From Paratinospora sagittata (lineage: Eukaryota > Streptophyta > Magnoliopsida > Ranunculales > Menispermaceae), in contig CM069603.1 in the NCBI GenBank assembly GCA_035771175.1, positions 16,282,286 to 16,346,285 on the forward strand: DNA of 64,000 bases, in the 5' to 3' direction. Shown piece by piece: positions 44,534-57,900 of this stretch (the first letter of the stretch is position 1; every line of letters starts with the position of its first letter). The notes beneath the pieces were generated by a model. It searched no databases and was not told the DNA's origin. It saw only the letters and a program-made list of their open reading frames with translations. The position numbers were made by a program, and so were the translations under genes.

Positions 44534-47409
44534 TGTGGCGACCCCGCACCCTGGACCACCAACCCTGCTAGGAATGGTGTGCGGAATGCTGGGGCGGGAC
44601 GCCCGACGTAAGCATCTCAAACCAGTTCTCAACCCTCGTGAGGGGGTTGAGACCCTACGAGCCTTATGCCAAACAACGACATAATATAAACAGGTACTAA
44701 ACAAAACTACCAACTGTATTAATCATCCAAGACAAGAGATACTCCATAAAAATGAACTATAAATAAAATCGTCATAATCCCTACAGTCCATCAAGATTGA
44801 CATACACATCAACTCCAAAACTAAGGGTACAAATAAAACCGTCAGATGTCCACATGGTCTATCTAACAAGTCCCAACTCACCCATACTACAATGTGGTAA
44901 GTGTTATAACTACATACTCCAAAATATAATACATCATAATTTAAAACACAGTTCAATCAAAATGCCTCTCAACTTACATTGAGGCCTTGAATTCTCTCAC
45001 CGGCAAGGCCCTCAAGATATGACTACTCCTTTGCCCTTATTCAGGATAGAAGGACCTGAAAGAGGAAAATGAGGGTGAACCAACGGCGCCCAGTGAATAG
45101 AATTCAAATATGCTATCAATACTCATCAATAAATATCATGTATGCATGTCAATGTGTAGCATGATTAAAAGCTCATAACATATAGATATCAAGCATTTAT
45201 AATAAGTTCGATGCAAGTAAAAACTTATCAATTTGGATCCACATTCCATATGCATTGGGGTTACTAGCGCACGTCTATTTCACCGTACCGTTCTCATCCC
45301 CAAATATTTCCTTTTTAAAACCCTCCTATGACAAGGTTAAGTCCCCCTATTAGCCAGATAGATGGGCCCAACCAAAGTCATAAGGTTTTCTCAAATCAAT
45401 GCATCATTCAAAACATTAGGACACATTCATGCTTTCAACATACAATATATATAAGTGATATGATGACATAAAAGATATAATCATAAATGAAGTCTACTCA
45501 CAACCAAGCCTCGCGAGAGTATCTAACCACACACGGACACCAAACCGAATCAACCCAATCAAGGTCCTGAAACATTCATCAATATCCAACCATACATCAA
45601 TTTATATGCTCAATCACATAGACATTACACATCAATCCTAAATCAGCTCACATATAGACAATAGGCCTAAATCCCATCTAATCCCATCATTCAACTCAAA
45701 TCACGTGACTTAGGCCTTTAATGCATAGTTCTCATTCATAAACCATTCACTTAATCAAAAATACAGATTTTCAATTCCTTAGGTATAAACATGCCCAAAT
45801 TGGGTCACTTGATCACAAGTAGACCTAACCCATGATATGGTCACAACCACCAAATCAGTAGCATAATCAACCCTAATCATGCTTAATTAGACATAAATTG
45901 CATCAATTCAATGATTCTAGGCCAAAAGCATCAAAAGCCCTAAAATATGAAATTTTTCATACTTAGGCCATATTGCCGATTTACACTAGGTCACCATGTT
46001 CAGCCACGTGTATCACTGATTTCGCATCATGGGTTCATCAACAATGACAACTAGGTCAACATAGTTGACATGCAAGCTATTTGGAAAGGTCTAAGTTCAT
46101 ATTCTAAATTTAGGTCTAATACAAGCAACCCTACCAATTCCTAATTTAATATTTTGTTCAGATGTATCAATCTACCAACAAAAATATTCAATCACAACAT
46201 CAACCGTACAGATTGAAGTATGTAAGAAGCAAACCTTATGTCCAAATATCAGCTCAATCCAACGGTGGACCGAAAAGATAATCCTCTTTGATGAACAAGT
46301 CTCTAATCAGATAATTTCTCCTTTCCTGCTTCAAATACTTGAACTCAGGTGACTATATCATACAAAAGACTTGACCCACCAACATCTCAACCGTTCATAA
46401 TGCAGGAAGATCCATTTTGAACCACAATATCAAATATCATATCTATCAAACGGTAGATTTAGGAGAACTAATAGTTTGATATAAACTGCGCGAGAAATCC
46501 AGACTTTCCGACCATCTTTGTTTGGGAGGTTATATCTTTCAAATGAAATCTCCAATCAAGATCTCCACCGACCAGAATGAATAACCATAAGATACTAACT
46601 TTCTGACCAATTGGGAGCTCAATCTGACCATATACTACCGAGATCCAGCTCTTTGATGAAAACGTTGCTGAGACTTTCCTCAAAACAACTTCCTCTTTCT
46701 TTCTCTTCTTCTTTCCTTTCTCTTCTTTTTTCCTTTCCCTCAACTCATCTCATTCTCTATGACTTCCTTGGAGAAGAGAAGTGGGCATGGGACACTTTTT
46801 CACTTTCATGCACCAACTTGACATGTGTTGGAGAAGAGAAATGGGGCATGGGACACTTGTGCACTCTTATGCACCAACTTGACATGTATTGGAGAAGAGA
46901 AATGGGGCATGGGACACTTGTCCATTCTCATGCATCAACTTGACATGCGTTGGTCTCATGCACCAACTTGACATGTGTTGGAGAAGAGAAATGGGGCATA
47001 GGACACTTGTCCATTCTCATGCACCAATTTGACATGTGTTGGTCTCATACTACCCATATCAACCACATGTACTTTATCCAATCTTATGCTTGCATGTATT
47101 TTAAATGTCCAATCCATCTAATACACCAAATTTTTTATTCTCATTTATCCTTTTATTCAATCAATCCTAACCCATATCAATTCATGGTTTAATGGGCCCA
47201 TGCATAAATAATAACATATGCATTATACTTTAATTTAACATGACCCATATACAATTATAATGCACATATTTATATACATTATCAAGCATCAAATATACAA
47301 ACATTAAACAACCATCAAAAAAACACCAAACATATCAAGGAAACACATAGAGTTTGGGCAAAATGCAATTGGGTTAGGGGCTAGATAAAATAATTTTCGG
47401 GGCGTCACA
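44534..47409 (-). mobile_element. Ty3/gypsy solo LTR (family G), copy 1
   Basis: Minus strand starts TGTGACGCCCCGAAAATTAT at 47409 and ends GGGGTCGCCACA at 44534. Exact 5-bp duplication TACCG on both sides (44529-44533, 47410-47414), with the hAT reading frame continuing across. It is 2876 bp with no coding sequence, so a solo LTR. It shares most of its sequence with 54916-57941. The ends suggest a chromovirus such as Tekay/Del, tentative. Confidence 0.9.
46766..47047. repeat. Tandem repeat in gypsy solo LTR 1, unit about 62 bp
   Basis: Four to five copies of a unit holding GTTGGAGAAGAGAAATGGGG, CATGGGACACTTGTCCA and TCATGCACCAACTTGACATG. The sister LTR has just one copy (57510-57575). Confidence 0.85.
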
Positions 47410-47437
47410 TACCGTGTATCAATGATTTCAATGTTTT

Positions 47438-47908
47438 TGTTGGAAATATTTGATCCATGGGTCCACAAAGTAGGTCCCACAAAATATCAATAAGATAAAG
47501 ATAGTTTTCTTGATCTTATCCCACTCATATCTCATTAGAGAACCCACTCCCTAGAATAGTGGGAGTGAGATACGTAACTACTAGGAGTGGCACCACTTTC
47601 CCATGATATGTGGGATATGTGGTTATCTCTTATAAAAGATGACTCCTTGAGAGAAAAAGAATTAACTCAAGAAACTAAGAGTTACGTGAGGTTTTTGAAG
47701 AGATTTTGGTGAAAACCAAAAAGGCCTTCTTTGACTTGTGATTGTGATCATTCTGAAAAGTGTATTTGGGCTGTAGATTTTGGTTCGAGGTCGTTCTACC
47801 GTACTTCAGAACTCACCGTGCACTCACATCAAGTATCAAAACGTTCGGTAATGCTTCTATATTCTTCCATCTAATGTTTATTTATAGATAGTATATTTAA
47901 CTTTTACA
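47438..47908 (+). repeat. 5' LTR of copia C
   Basis: TGTTGGAAATATTTGATCC to AACTTTTACA, 471 bp. A TATA-like 'ttataaaagatgactcc' lies at 47630-47646. Confidence 0.9.
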
Positions 47909-47909
47909 T

Positions 47910-47921
47910 TGGTATCAGAGC
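47910..47921 (+). promoter_or_regulatory. Primer-binding site (initiator tRNA-Met type) of copia C
   Basis: TGGTATCAGAGC, one base after the 5' LTR. Confidence 0.9.
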
Positions 47922-48040
47922 AGTATGACGTTCTCGTATCTGTGTTGAATGCATGCCTTTTTCTATTTGAATTATGTATGTTTTGTGGCATGTTTAAAAC
48001 GAAAAGCAATTGTGCGATCATGTTTGGATGAATTTTTTTT

Positions 48041-48078
<38 letters not shown>

Positions 48079-48772
48079 GTGTTGTTTCTGGATTGAGTGG
48101 TGGCGGTCCGGGTGAAAGCAACCACCACCACCACTATTTTTTTTTTTTGGAAAATAAAAAAAAAATAAAAAGGAGGTGCCTGCGACAGGCTATGCCGGAG
48201 GTTTCACTCGCCGGCGTGGTTGTCGGTGCTCCTTTGACAAGTCGGCAAGGGCTGTGGGGTGCGAAAAATCAGCCCCACCGCCATTAAACTGCAAGCCCAA
48301 ATACAAAAAAAAAGGACTAGACCGGTCCAGGCCCACAACTAGGCCTGGACCAAGACCGGTCCTGACCCATGCTAGGCACGAACGGGCCCAGCCCAGACTA
48401 GACCCAGTCTGGGTCAGACGCAACCTAAACAGGGTCCGACCCGATCCGGTCCAGTCCAACCGATTTAATGATAATAATAAAAAAAAATTGAGATTAAATC
48501 TGGATTGTACATGTTTGATGTGCTAAAATTAAGACCTTCGGTCAACTTTTAGAGAAAGTATTGAACAGTGACCTAACCTCATTTTTTAAGATTTTTTAAT
48601 CTGTATGGTTAGATTAGATAGAAACTCACAATAACCATAGATCTATCATAACATTCTTAAATTAGATCTAAATCGTTCATAATTGATGAGTTAAGATGAA
48701 AGACATAGACACGCTATCATAAAAATTGTTGAACTAAGACCAAGGTCATTTTTACCTGATCTTAACATCTGT
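47922..48772 (+). other. Leader of copia C
   Basis: Non-coding. It holds an AT microsatellite (48045-48077) and a GC-rich stretch (48150-48460) with repeated GGCCCA/GACCGGTCC blocks, among them the palindrome AGACCGGTCCTG. A GGTTAGA-containing repeat flanks 48540-48780. Apparent frames at 48176-48526 and 48190-48459 lie on opposite strands and are composition artefacts. Confidence 0.6.
48045..48077. repeat. (AT)n microsatellite
   Basis: About 16 AT units in the leader of copia C. Confidence 0.95.
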
Positions 48773-49339
48773 ATGGTTAGAAATCAACAATTTGGACTTG
48801 TATATCACAATCACATTAGACTAATAGTTATTCCCTTTTACATTACTATAGATATGGAATGGGACCCAGATGCTAATGGTGTTTACACCTTGTATTACGC
48901 CTTTCAAGAGTACAAGATGAATTCAGAACATACCTTATCAGAACACATTAGCCAATTCAATTTTATGATTTGGGAACTTCTTTGCATGGGCGTGGTACTA
49001 GATATGAGAGACTATAGCCAGGTTCTTCTTGACTCCATCATTGAAGAATGGAGAGAGTATGTTGACAAAATTAAGGAAAGTTACAACATATTTTATTTTA
49101 GGAAGATTGTTGAGGAGCTTAAAAAAGCAGAGTGGCACAAAATGCGTCTGCTAGAAGAAGAGCGCCCTATTGCTGAGAATGTAAGGCAATCTTCGATATT
49201 GTCAACGCACTTGAACAAGAGAAGTGCAAGTGGAATGCGCTATCTTTCAAGAACGAGTACATCGTCGTTCTCAAACCGTCATGCAAGGAACATTGTGAAG
49301 AATACGATGGACGCATTCAAGGAAACGTTGTCATTTTAG
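48773..49339 (+). pseudogene. Extra gag-like ORF upstream of copia C gag
   Basis: This 188-codon frame resembles a UBN2-type capsid part: FQEYKMNSEHTLSEHISQFN, then IWELLCMGVVLD and EELKKAEWHKMRLLEEERP. The order and spacing fit copia gag but the protein starts in mid-domain and has no zinc knuckle. A separate gag begins at 49810. It may be a gag copy from another copia element or an older duplicate. It is called a pseudogene because the start and end look arbitrary. Confidence 0.5.
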
Positions 49340-49809
49340 GGAGTCCTATTTCAATCTTAGTACATAAGTCATGAGTCTAATGTAAATAAAGTACAAATTG
49401 TTTAAAATATCTTATGATGTCTATGTTCATGATCTAGCTGGATAGAATTACGCAATTGACCCTTGTTATATGCTATGTTCAATAAAATTCATTTATTTAT
49501 TTCAATGCGTCATTTAGATTATGATATACATAATTCTATTATGATCTTACAGTGGGAAAAAAATGCCTATTTTTTGCATTTTCTACTTCTTTTAATTTGT
49601 GCGAAATTAATTAAATGTTAAACAAGTTTATTAAAGAAGTAAGTGATGATTGTAAAACTAAGTGAGCTTTCGATCTTATTCTTTAATCCACTTGTTTGTT
49701 TATTTAATGGAATTTCTGGTCGCAAATCTAAGTTAAAATGTTGTGCCATATGTTAATTGATACATGCTTTATGTTTTAAACTTGTTGTTATTACTTTCTT
49801 TTAATAGAC

Positions 49810-50747
49810 ATGTCTTCCGCTTTGAAAAACATTATTGGTGATCTAAACAATGGAGAGAAATTGAACGAAGAAAACTTCGATATGTGCCATCGAAGAGCTC
49901 AATTTATTCTGGAGGAGCAAGAGCCCTCGAAACTCTCACCAACACAATGTTTGAACAAAAGCGTGGGACAACTGCTCAACACAAGAAGGGCATGGAAGTG
50001 TTTTAGATATGAAAACGCAAGAATAGCATAACTCACATCACTTTGCTTAGTAGCATGCAAGATGCCTTACTATGCCAGTTTGAGCAGTATGAGACTGCTC
50101 AAGAAATGTGGATTGCTTTGAAGGATAAATTTGGGATGACATCACCAACCAAGCTACGTCAGTTGACCATTAAGTTTGACACCTATGTGAAGCGTCAGCA
50201 TCACACGATCAAACAACATCTGAGGGAATTATCAAACATGATCCGTGAATTGAACAGTGTTGGGCATGTTCTCATGGATGAACAACAAGTCAACGTTGTC
50301 ATTCGTTCCCTTCCTCAAAACTGAGAGCATTTGAAAGTAACTCTGACACATAACGACAATATCAAGACTTTTGATGATATTGCTCGTTATGTTGAATTGG
50401 AGGCTGAGAGCGTTGAAGCAGCTAAGACCTTTGCTCATTCACTAGTTGTTGAAGCTTCTATTTTCGGTTCCAAGAAAAAAGGGAACTGTCAGTTCAAGAG
50501 GAACAACAAGAAAAACAATCTTGCACCCACAGGAAGGATCAAGAAACCTGACTACAACCGCGGCAAGAGGGGTATGCGTGGAGGTAGGCAAAAGGACAAG
50601 AAGGACATCAAATGCTACAACTATGGAAATAATGGGCATTTCGCAAGGGAATGCACTAAACCAAAGAAGGAAAATGTATTTTTAATTACTTTTTCTAAAT
50701 GTTATGTTTCCAGTCGTTGTTTGCTTATTGAATCACATCCTATGTGA
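49810..50747 (+). pseudogene. Copia C gag (broken)
   Basis: It starts MSSALKNIIGDLNNGEKLNE, a usual copia gag opening, and proceeds in three frames through FEQYETAQEMWIALKDKFGM near 50080 and MIRELNSVGHVLMDEQQVNV near 50260. After a shift comes a basic region and the zinc knuckle CYNYGNNGHFAREC, where the second Cys of C-x2-C-x4-H-x4-C is Tyr. The stops and the lost Cys make it non-functional. Confidence 0.85.
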
Positions 50748-51026
50748 ATCATTGACTCAGGAGCAACGGACCACATAACGAAAGACAAAGGAGCTTTCGT
50801 AGATTACTATCGAATTCCAGTGGCATCTCGATGGATATTCATAGGAAACAACAAGGCAGCCGTCCGTGGGATTGGAACATGCAAGCTGGTGTTGTGTGGT
50901 GGACAAATCCTGCTCCTTCATGATGTCCTCTATGCAGCGGACATTAGAAGGAATTTGATTTCCGTAGTAGTCCTTAATAGTTTGGGTTTCAGTTTGAATT
51001 TTAGTAATGATGGTGTGGTTTTATAA
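50748..51026 (+). pseudogene. Copia C protease (broken)
   Basis: IIDSGATDHITKD with the catalytic DSG follows a TGA that stands where copia proteases have Trp (TGG), at about 50745. Then come TCKLVLCGGQILLLHDVLYA and the RRNLISV motif that leads to integrase. A TAA at 51024-51026 separates it from the integrase frame. The catalytic residues themselves are retained. Confidence 0.8.
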
Positions 51027-52233
51027 TTGGGAACTCAGTTTTATGGTTTTGGACAAATTGTTGATGGTTTTGTCATCTTGGAAACTGAATGTTTAAATTT
51101 TATTGTTAATGTAGTTTTGTCTTATGTTTCATCTTCCTCAAATTCAGTTTTAGATGTAAATGTTTGGCATGCTAGATTAGGACATATTGGGCAAGAAAAA
51201 ATGAACAGATTAACTCGAGAGGGTCTATTAGGCTCTTTAACGAGAATTGACTTGCCTATTTGTTCCCATTGTTTGGCAGGTAAAGCTACCAGAAAAGCTT
51301 TTGGTAGAGCTTTAAGAGCAAAGCAACCATTACAATTGATTTATTATGATATTTGAGGTCCAATGAGTGTTAGAGCAAGACATGGTGCTACGTATTTCAT
51401 CACATTTATTGATGATTTCTCATGTTTTGGATATATACATTTAATATCCCATAAATCAGAAACATTGGATTGCTTCAAACGATATGTATCACTGGTGGAA
51501 AGGGTATCGAACGTCAGCTAACCATCCCAGGTACCCTGCAACAAAATGGTGTTGTTGAACGCATGAATAGAACCTTATTGGATATGGTTCGTTTAATGAT
51601 GGCACCAGCAACTCTTCTAATTTCATGTTGGAGGGATGCTTTATTGACTGTGGTGTACATCCTTAACCGCGTTCCATCAAAATCGGTACCCACTACTTCA
51701 TATGAACTATGAACAGGTCGAAAACCTGTCTTAAGTAGTTTGCGATCTTGGGGATCAACAGCTTATGTACATTCACCTTCCATATGATATGGAAAATTGG
51801 GACTACATGGTAAGAAATCCATTTTTATTAGATATTCTGAACATTCTAAAGGTTATGTGTTCATTGGTGAAAATGAAGATAATATTTTTACTAGGTATGA
51901 ATCAAGATATGCCACTTTCATAGAAAATGAATTCCCTAGCAAGCATGAAGCAACTGAGGATCTTACTTTATATGAAGTAGACGTTGAAAATCAAAATGCG
52001 CCAATGGAGGTGAATGAAGATTTAATATCAGATGAAGCTCCAATTGAGCTACATCCAATTGGGAGTGTCATACCACCCACTGTCATTTTGGAGGAACAAT
52101 TGCGAAGAAGTATATGTAAAAGTATTCCTCTTCGTCGATTTGAGATTGAGGGAGAAGCTTTTATGATAGCTCCACATGATGAAAGTGAACCAAAATTGGT
52201 TCAAACAACTCTTTCATCAGATGTTAGGGATCA
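51027..52233 (+). pseudogene. Copia C integrase (internal deletion)
   Basis: The N-terminal zinc-binding part is present: VWHARLGHIGQEKMNRLTRE near 51160 and CSHCLAGKATRKAF near 51270. The first catalytic Asp region follows (IYYDI, stop, GPMSVRARHGATYFITFIDD). The segment with the second catalytic Asp is deleted: after FKRYV near 51480 the sequence jumps to LTIPGTLQQNGVVERMNRTL near 51530, which holds the catalytic Glu. A tail (FIRYSEHSKGYVFIGENED, 51820) is intact. One deletion and several stops make it dead. Confidence 0.85.
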
Positions 52234-53715
52234 ATGGATGACAACAATGTCAGAAGAAATGAAGTCAATAAAACTGAACCATGTTGGGACTTGGTTGATC
52301 TTCCATCTGGGCGTAAAGCAATTGGGAACAAATGGGTTCTCAAAATTAAACGCAAAACAGATGGATCCATAGAGAGATATAAGGCACGTTTGGTTGCTAA
52401 GCGTTACAACCAGCAAGAAGGGACAGATTATGAAGAAACTTTCTCACCAATGGTGAGATTTGTATCTATTCGTTTACTTCTGGCTATCGTTGAATATTTG
52501 GATTTAGAACTACATCAAATGGATGTAAAGAATGCATTTCTGAACGGAGAATTGGATGAAGAAATATACATGCAACAACCTATGGGGTTTGTTGACAAAG
52601 ATCAAGAGCACAAAGTTTGTAAGCTCCAACGATCTTTATATAGTCTAAAACAATCATCCAGACAGTGGTGTCTAAGATTTCATCAAGCAGTAACATCTTA
52701 TGGTACAATGATTGATGAAGATCACTATGTTTACATCAAACGTTCAGATGCTCAATTTGTCTTCTTATCCTTATATGTAGATGACATTCTCCTTGCTGGA
52801 AATGACATGAGGTTCATTGTCATAATTAAAGATTGGTTTTCTTCAACTTTTGATATGAAAGAAATGGGCGAAGCTAACTTCATACTAGGTGTGAAGATAC
52901 ATAGAAATCATTCGAAAAGGATTTTATCATTGTCACAAGAACAATACATAAAAACCATTCTTGAACGATTTAACATGAAAGATTGCAAGCCCATTGATAC
53001 ACCAATCATAAAAAGTACACACCTTAGTCAAGAAATTTTTCCTCAGACTTCAACTGAAAAAGAAAAGATGTTCAAAGTTCTTTATGCGAGTGCAATTGGA
53101 AGTCTCATGTACGCAATGATGTGCACATGCCCAGATATATGTTATGTTGTTGGATTAGTCAGCCGTTATCAATCGAATCCCGGTGAAGAACATTGGAAAA
53201 TGGTGAATCGAATACTACGATACTTAAAAGGAACAATGGATCTATGCCTATGTTATCAAGGTAATGAGATGCATTTAATGGGATACTCTGATGTTGATTG
53301 GGGTGGTGATCAAGATGAATGCAAATCAACTTCAGGATATGCTTTCCTACTGAACAATGGTGCTATCTCATGGTGTAGTAAGAAGCAAACATGTATTGCT
53401 CTTTCTACTGTGAAAGCAAAATTTTTTGTTTGTTCAACAGTAGTCCAAGAGGTAGTTTGGCTACGATGGTTTCTAGAAGATCTTCAAATGGTCAAAAATG
53501 CAACGAAACCTATCGTTATTCACAGTGATAGCCAAGTTGCAATTGCATATACTAAAGATCCAAAGTATCATGGCAAAACCAAGCATATTGACATCAAGTA
53601 TAATTTTGTTTGAGACATAATAGCATGTGGTGAATTTTATATACAATATATCTCTACGCATAGAATGGTGGTTGATCCATTAAGTAAGCCAATTGCTAGA
53701 GATGTATTTTTTTAA
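52234..53715 (+). pseudogene. Copia C reverse transcriptase and RNase H
   Basis: The 459-codon frame is nearly whole. It shows KWVLKIKRKTDGSIERYKAR, then HQMDVKNAFLNGELDEEIYM with the first Asp (about 52510-52570), LYVDDILLAGND with the YVDD pair near 52780, and TPIIKSTHLSQEIF. RNase H keeps GYSDVDWGGD near 53290, but the usual ALSTxEAE reads ALSTVKAKF, so the catalytic Glu is Lys. Near 53610 the usual RYHFIRE reads KYNFV then stop. The last piece ends VDPLSKPIARDVFF at 53715. The reverse transcriptase core could be intact; RNase H could not. Confidence 0.9.
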
Positions 53716-54878
53716 CATGTTAAATCTTTGGGTTTGCGTATGTTGTAAATTTCATTTTGTAACATACTTCTAATTCTAGATCATTTAATAAATTTTACCC
53801 ACTATTTGTCTATTTTTGTTTGTATTTGATCTATTAAAGGCACAACATGTTAGTATGTTCACAGGCTTGATTGGTTTCCTCACACAAGCAATCGCCTCTT
53901 GCACTTGATGTACTACGAGTAGAGATGAGACATTCGACTAATGTTGCTTTCGATAGCCATATGTCACTTATAAATATGTGTCGCCTTGATAAAAGTCAAG
54001 ATGAGGTCAATAAGGACCACTAATGGATTAACTTAGTATCCATTAAGCCTGTTGTTTAGAACCGGATATGAGATCCATTTCTTGGCACATTACACTCGTC
54101 AAGCAATCTTTAAAGGAACTTAGGTAAGACACATAGTCGCGACTGGACTAAAGATCCGTACAGTATTTTTTTTTAGTTGAACATACGTTCTTATGAGTAG
54201 AATAACTCCACTGTAGCATGTAATTTTGTATTACATGTGTAAGTCGAACACTCTGAAAGTGAGAGAATCATCCTTGCTTCCTCACTGTGTGAGTTCAAAG
54301 AAGTCCAAATCTATATGTTACTGAGAGAATGCCCTTCTTTACTTTTGACTACACCATGACGTGAAGTTTTAATGTCCGCTACTTTGGTGAGTAACATAAG
54401 GTCATGAGTAATTTGACTTTAACGGGACATTACTGGGTAAATGGTTAATACTAAACTTAGTGGTGTGAGGGCGAAAGGAAGATCATTTGGTATTACACCT
54501 CAACAGTATACTCTTTATCGCGCGATACTAATGTTGCAACATAGAGTTAGCAATGTTAGTAAGACTACACGATTAGATGAGATATCAAGCAATTGCCCTA
54601 GAGGGATGAGGAATACTTTGATAAGGTGTGACAAATGAATCTGGGCATTATGAGGCACCATATTACTAAAAGAAGTTGATGCTCTATGATGGCACCTCAT
54701 GAGTTTCTAGTATAAGAGCTCTTGTTTACAAATGTGCCCACTGTCGCATTGCCCATTTACAATAACACTGATCGTCAATCACACCATGTGCGAGTGGGAG
54801 GTTATGGATCAAAATTTAAACGGCGCCCATGTAGTGTTCGACCTTTTCTCCTTCTACACATCATGTGCGAGTGTGAGA
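53716..54878 (+). other. 3' non-coding part of copia C
   Basis: No open frame with protein features. The last bases before the 3' LTR, GCGAGTGTGAGA, are a weak polypurine tract; an earlier GCGAGTGGGAGG lies at 54790-54801. Confidence 0.6.
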
Positions 54879-54915
54879 TGTTGAAAATATTTGATCCATA
54901 TGGGTCCACAAAGTG

Positions 54916-57900
54916 TGTGGCGACCCCGCACCCCGGACCACCAACCCCTCAGGGAATGGCGTGCGGAATGCCGGGACGGGACGCCCGGCGTAGGCATCTC
55001 CGACCACTCCTCAACTCCCGTAAGGTGGTTGAGACCCTACGAGCCTTATCTCAAACAACGACATAATATCAAAAGGTACTAAACAAAATTACCCACCGTA
55101 TTAATCATCCAAGACAAGAGATAGTCCATAAAAATGATCCATAAATAAAATCATAATCCCTACAGTCCATTAAAATTGACATACACATAAAGTCCAAAAT
55201 TGTGGGTACAAATAAAAACCGTCATATGCCCACATGGTCTATCCAACAAGTCCCAACTCACCCATACTACAATGTGGTAAGTATTATAATTACATAATCC
55301 AAAATATAATACTTCATAATTTAAAACACAATTCAATCAAAATGCCTCTCAACTCACATCGAGGCTTTGGATTCTCTCGCAGGCAAGGCCCTCAAGATAT
55401 AACTACTCCTTTGCCCTTATTCGGGACAGAAGGACCTGAAAGAGGAAAATGAGGGTGAGCCAACGGTGCCCAGTGAATAGAATTCAAATATGCTATCAAT
55501 ACTCATCAATAAATATAATGTATGCATGTCAATGTGTAGCATGATTAAAAACTCATAACATATAGATATCAAGCATTTATAATAAGTTCGATGCAAGTAA
55601 AAGCTTATCAATTTGGATCCACATTCCACATGCATTGGGTTATTAGTGCACGTCTATTTCACCGTACCGTTGATCCCAATAATGTTTATTTTGGGTTACT
55701 AGTGCACGTCTATTTCACCGTACCGTTGACCCCAATCTCTTCCTTTCCTAAAACCCTCCTATGACAAGGTTAAGTCCCCCTATTAGCCAGATAGATGGGC
55801 CCAACCTAAGTCATAAGGTTTTCTCAAATCAATGCATTATTCAAAACATTAGAACACATTCATGCTTTCAACATACAATATATAAGTGATATGATGACAT
55901 AAAAGATATAATCATAAATGAAGTCTACTCACAACCAAGCCTCGCGAGAGTATTTAACCACACACGACCACCAAACCGAATCAACCCAATCAAGATCCAG
56001 AAACATACATCAATATCCTACCATACATCAATTTCTATGCTCAATCACATAGACATTACACATCAACCCTAAATCAGCCCACATATAAACAATAGGCCTA
56101 AACTCCATCTAATCCCATCATTTAACTCAAATCACATGACTTAGGCCTCTAATGCATAGTTCTCATACATAAACCATTCTATTAATCAAAAATACTGATT
56201 TTCAATTCCTTAGGCATAAACATGTCAAATTGGGTCACTTGATCACAAGTAGGCCTAACCCATGATATGGTCACAACCACCAAATCAGTAGCATAATCAA
56301 CTCTAATCATACTTAATTAAACATAAGTTGCATCAATTCAATGATTTTAGGCCAAAAGCATCAAAATCCCTAAAATATGAAATTTTCCATACTTAGATCA
56401 TATTGCCGATTTACACTAGGTCACCATGTTCAGCCATGTATATCACTGATTTTGCATCATGGTTTCATCAACAATGACAACTAGGTCAAGATAGTTGATA
56501 TGCAAGCTATTTGGAAAGGTCTAAGTTCATAGTCTCAATTTAGGTCTAATACAAGCAACCCTACCAATTCTTCATTTAGTATTAAGTTCAGATGTATCAA
56601 TCTACCAACAGAAATAAGTAATCAAAAAATCAACCGTACAGATTGACGAATGTGAAGAAACAAACCTTCTGTCCAAATATCAACCCAATCCAACGGTGGA
56701 CCAAAAAGATAAGTATCTTTGATGAACAAGTCTCTAATCAGACAATTTCTCCTTTCCTGCTGCAAATACTCAAACTCAGATGACTATATCACACAAAATA
56801 CTAAACGAATAAACATGTCCACCGTTCAGAATACATAAGTATCAGTTATAAACTACGTACCCAAATTTGATATCCATCCAACGGTAGATTGAGGAGATAT
56901 ATAAGTTTTAGCAAAACGGCACGAGAAATCCATACTTTCCGACCAGCTTTGTTTCAGAGGTTAGATCTCTCAGAACAAACTTCTAATCAAGATCTTCACC
57001 GTTCCGAATGTAGAAATATCAGTTGTAGACTACGTACCAAAATTTTATATCCATCCGACGGTAGAGTAAAGAGATCTAGAAGTTTGAGCCAAACGGCGCA
57101 AGAAATCTAGACTTTCCGACCGGCTTTGTTTGAGAGGTTAGATCTCTTAGACGAAACCTCTGATCAAGATCTCCACCGACCATAATGAATAACCATAAGC
57201 TACGAACTTGCTGACAAATGTTGAGCTCAATCTGACCCTTAATCCCAAAGATCCAGCACTTTGATGAAAATGTCGCAGAGATCTTCCTCCTGCAACTCCC
57301 TCCTTTTTTTCTCTTCTTCTTTCCTTTATCTTCTTTTCTTTCTCTTCTTTTTTCCTTTCTCTCCACTCACCTCTTTCTAGCACTTCCTTGATTCCCTCCT
57401 CCACTCACCTCACTTTATAGCACATTCTTGGATTCTCTCCTCCACTCACCTCATTTTCTAGCACATTCTTGGATTCTCTCCTCCACTCACCTCACTTTCT
57501 AGCACATTCTTGGATTAGAGAAGTGGGCATGGGACACTTGTCCACTTTCATGCACCAACCTTCACATGTGTTGGTCTCATACTACCCATACCAACCACAT
57601 GTACTTTAACCAATCTCATGCTTCCATGTATTTTAAATGTTCAATCCATTTAATACACCAAATTTTCATTCTCATTTATCCTTTTATTCAATCAATCCTA
57701 ACCCATATCAATTCATGGTTTAATGGGCCCATGCATAAATAATAACATATGCATTATACTTCAATTTAACATGACCCATATACAATTTATGATACACATA
57801 TTTATATACATTATCAAGCATCAACTATACAAACATTAAACAACCATCAAACAAACACCAAACATATCAAGGCAACACATAGAGTTTGGGCAAAATGCAA

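Noticed and set aside
48176..48526. 116-codon plus-strand and 89-codon minus-strand frames in the GC-rich leader of copia C
   Set aside because: They overlap on opposite strands and reflect GC-rich composition; no gag or other domain is seen.
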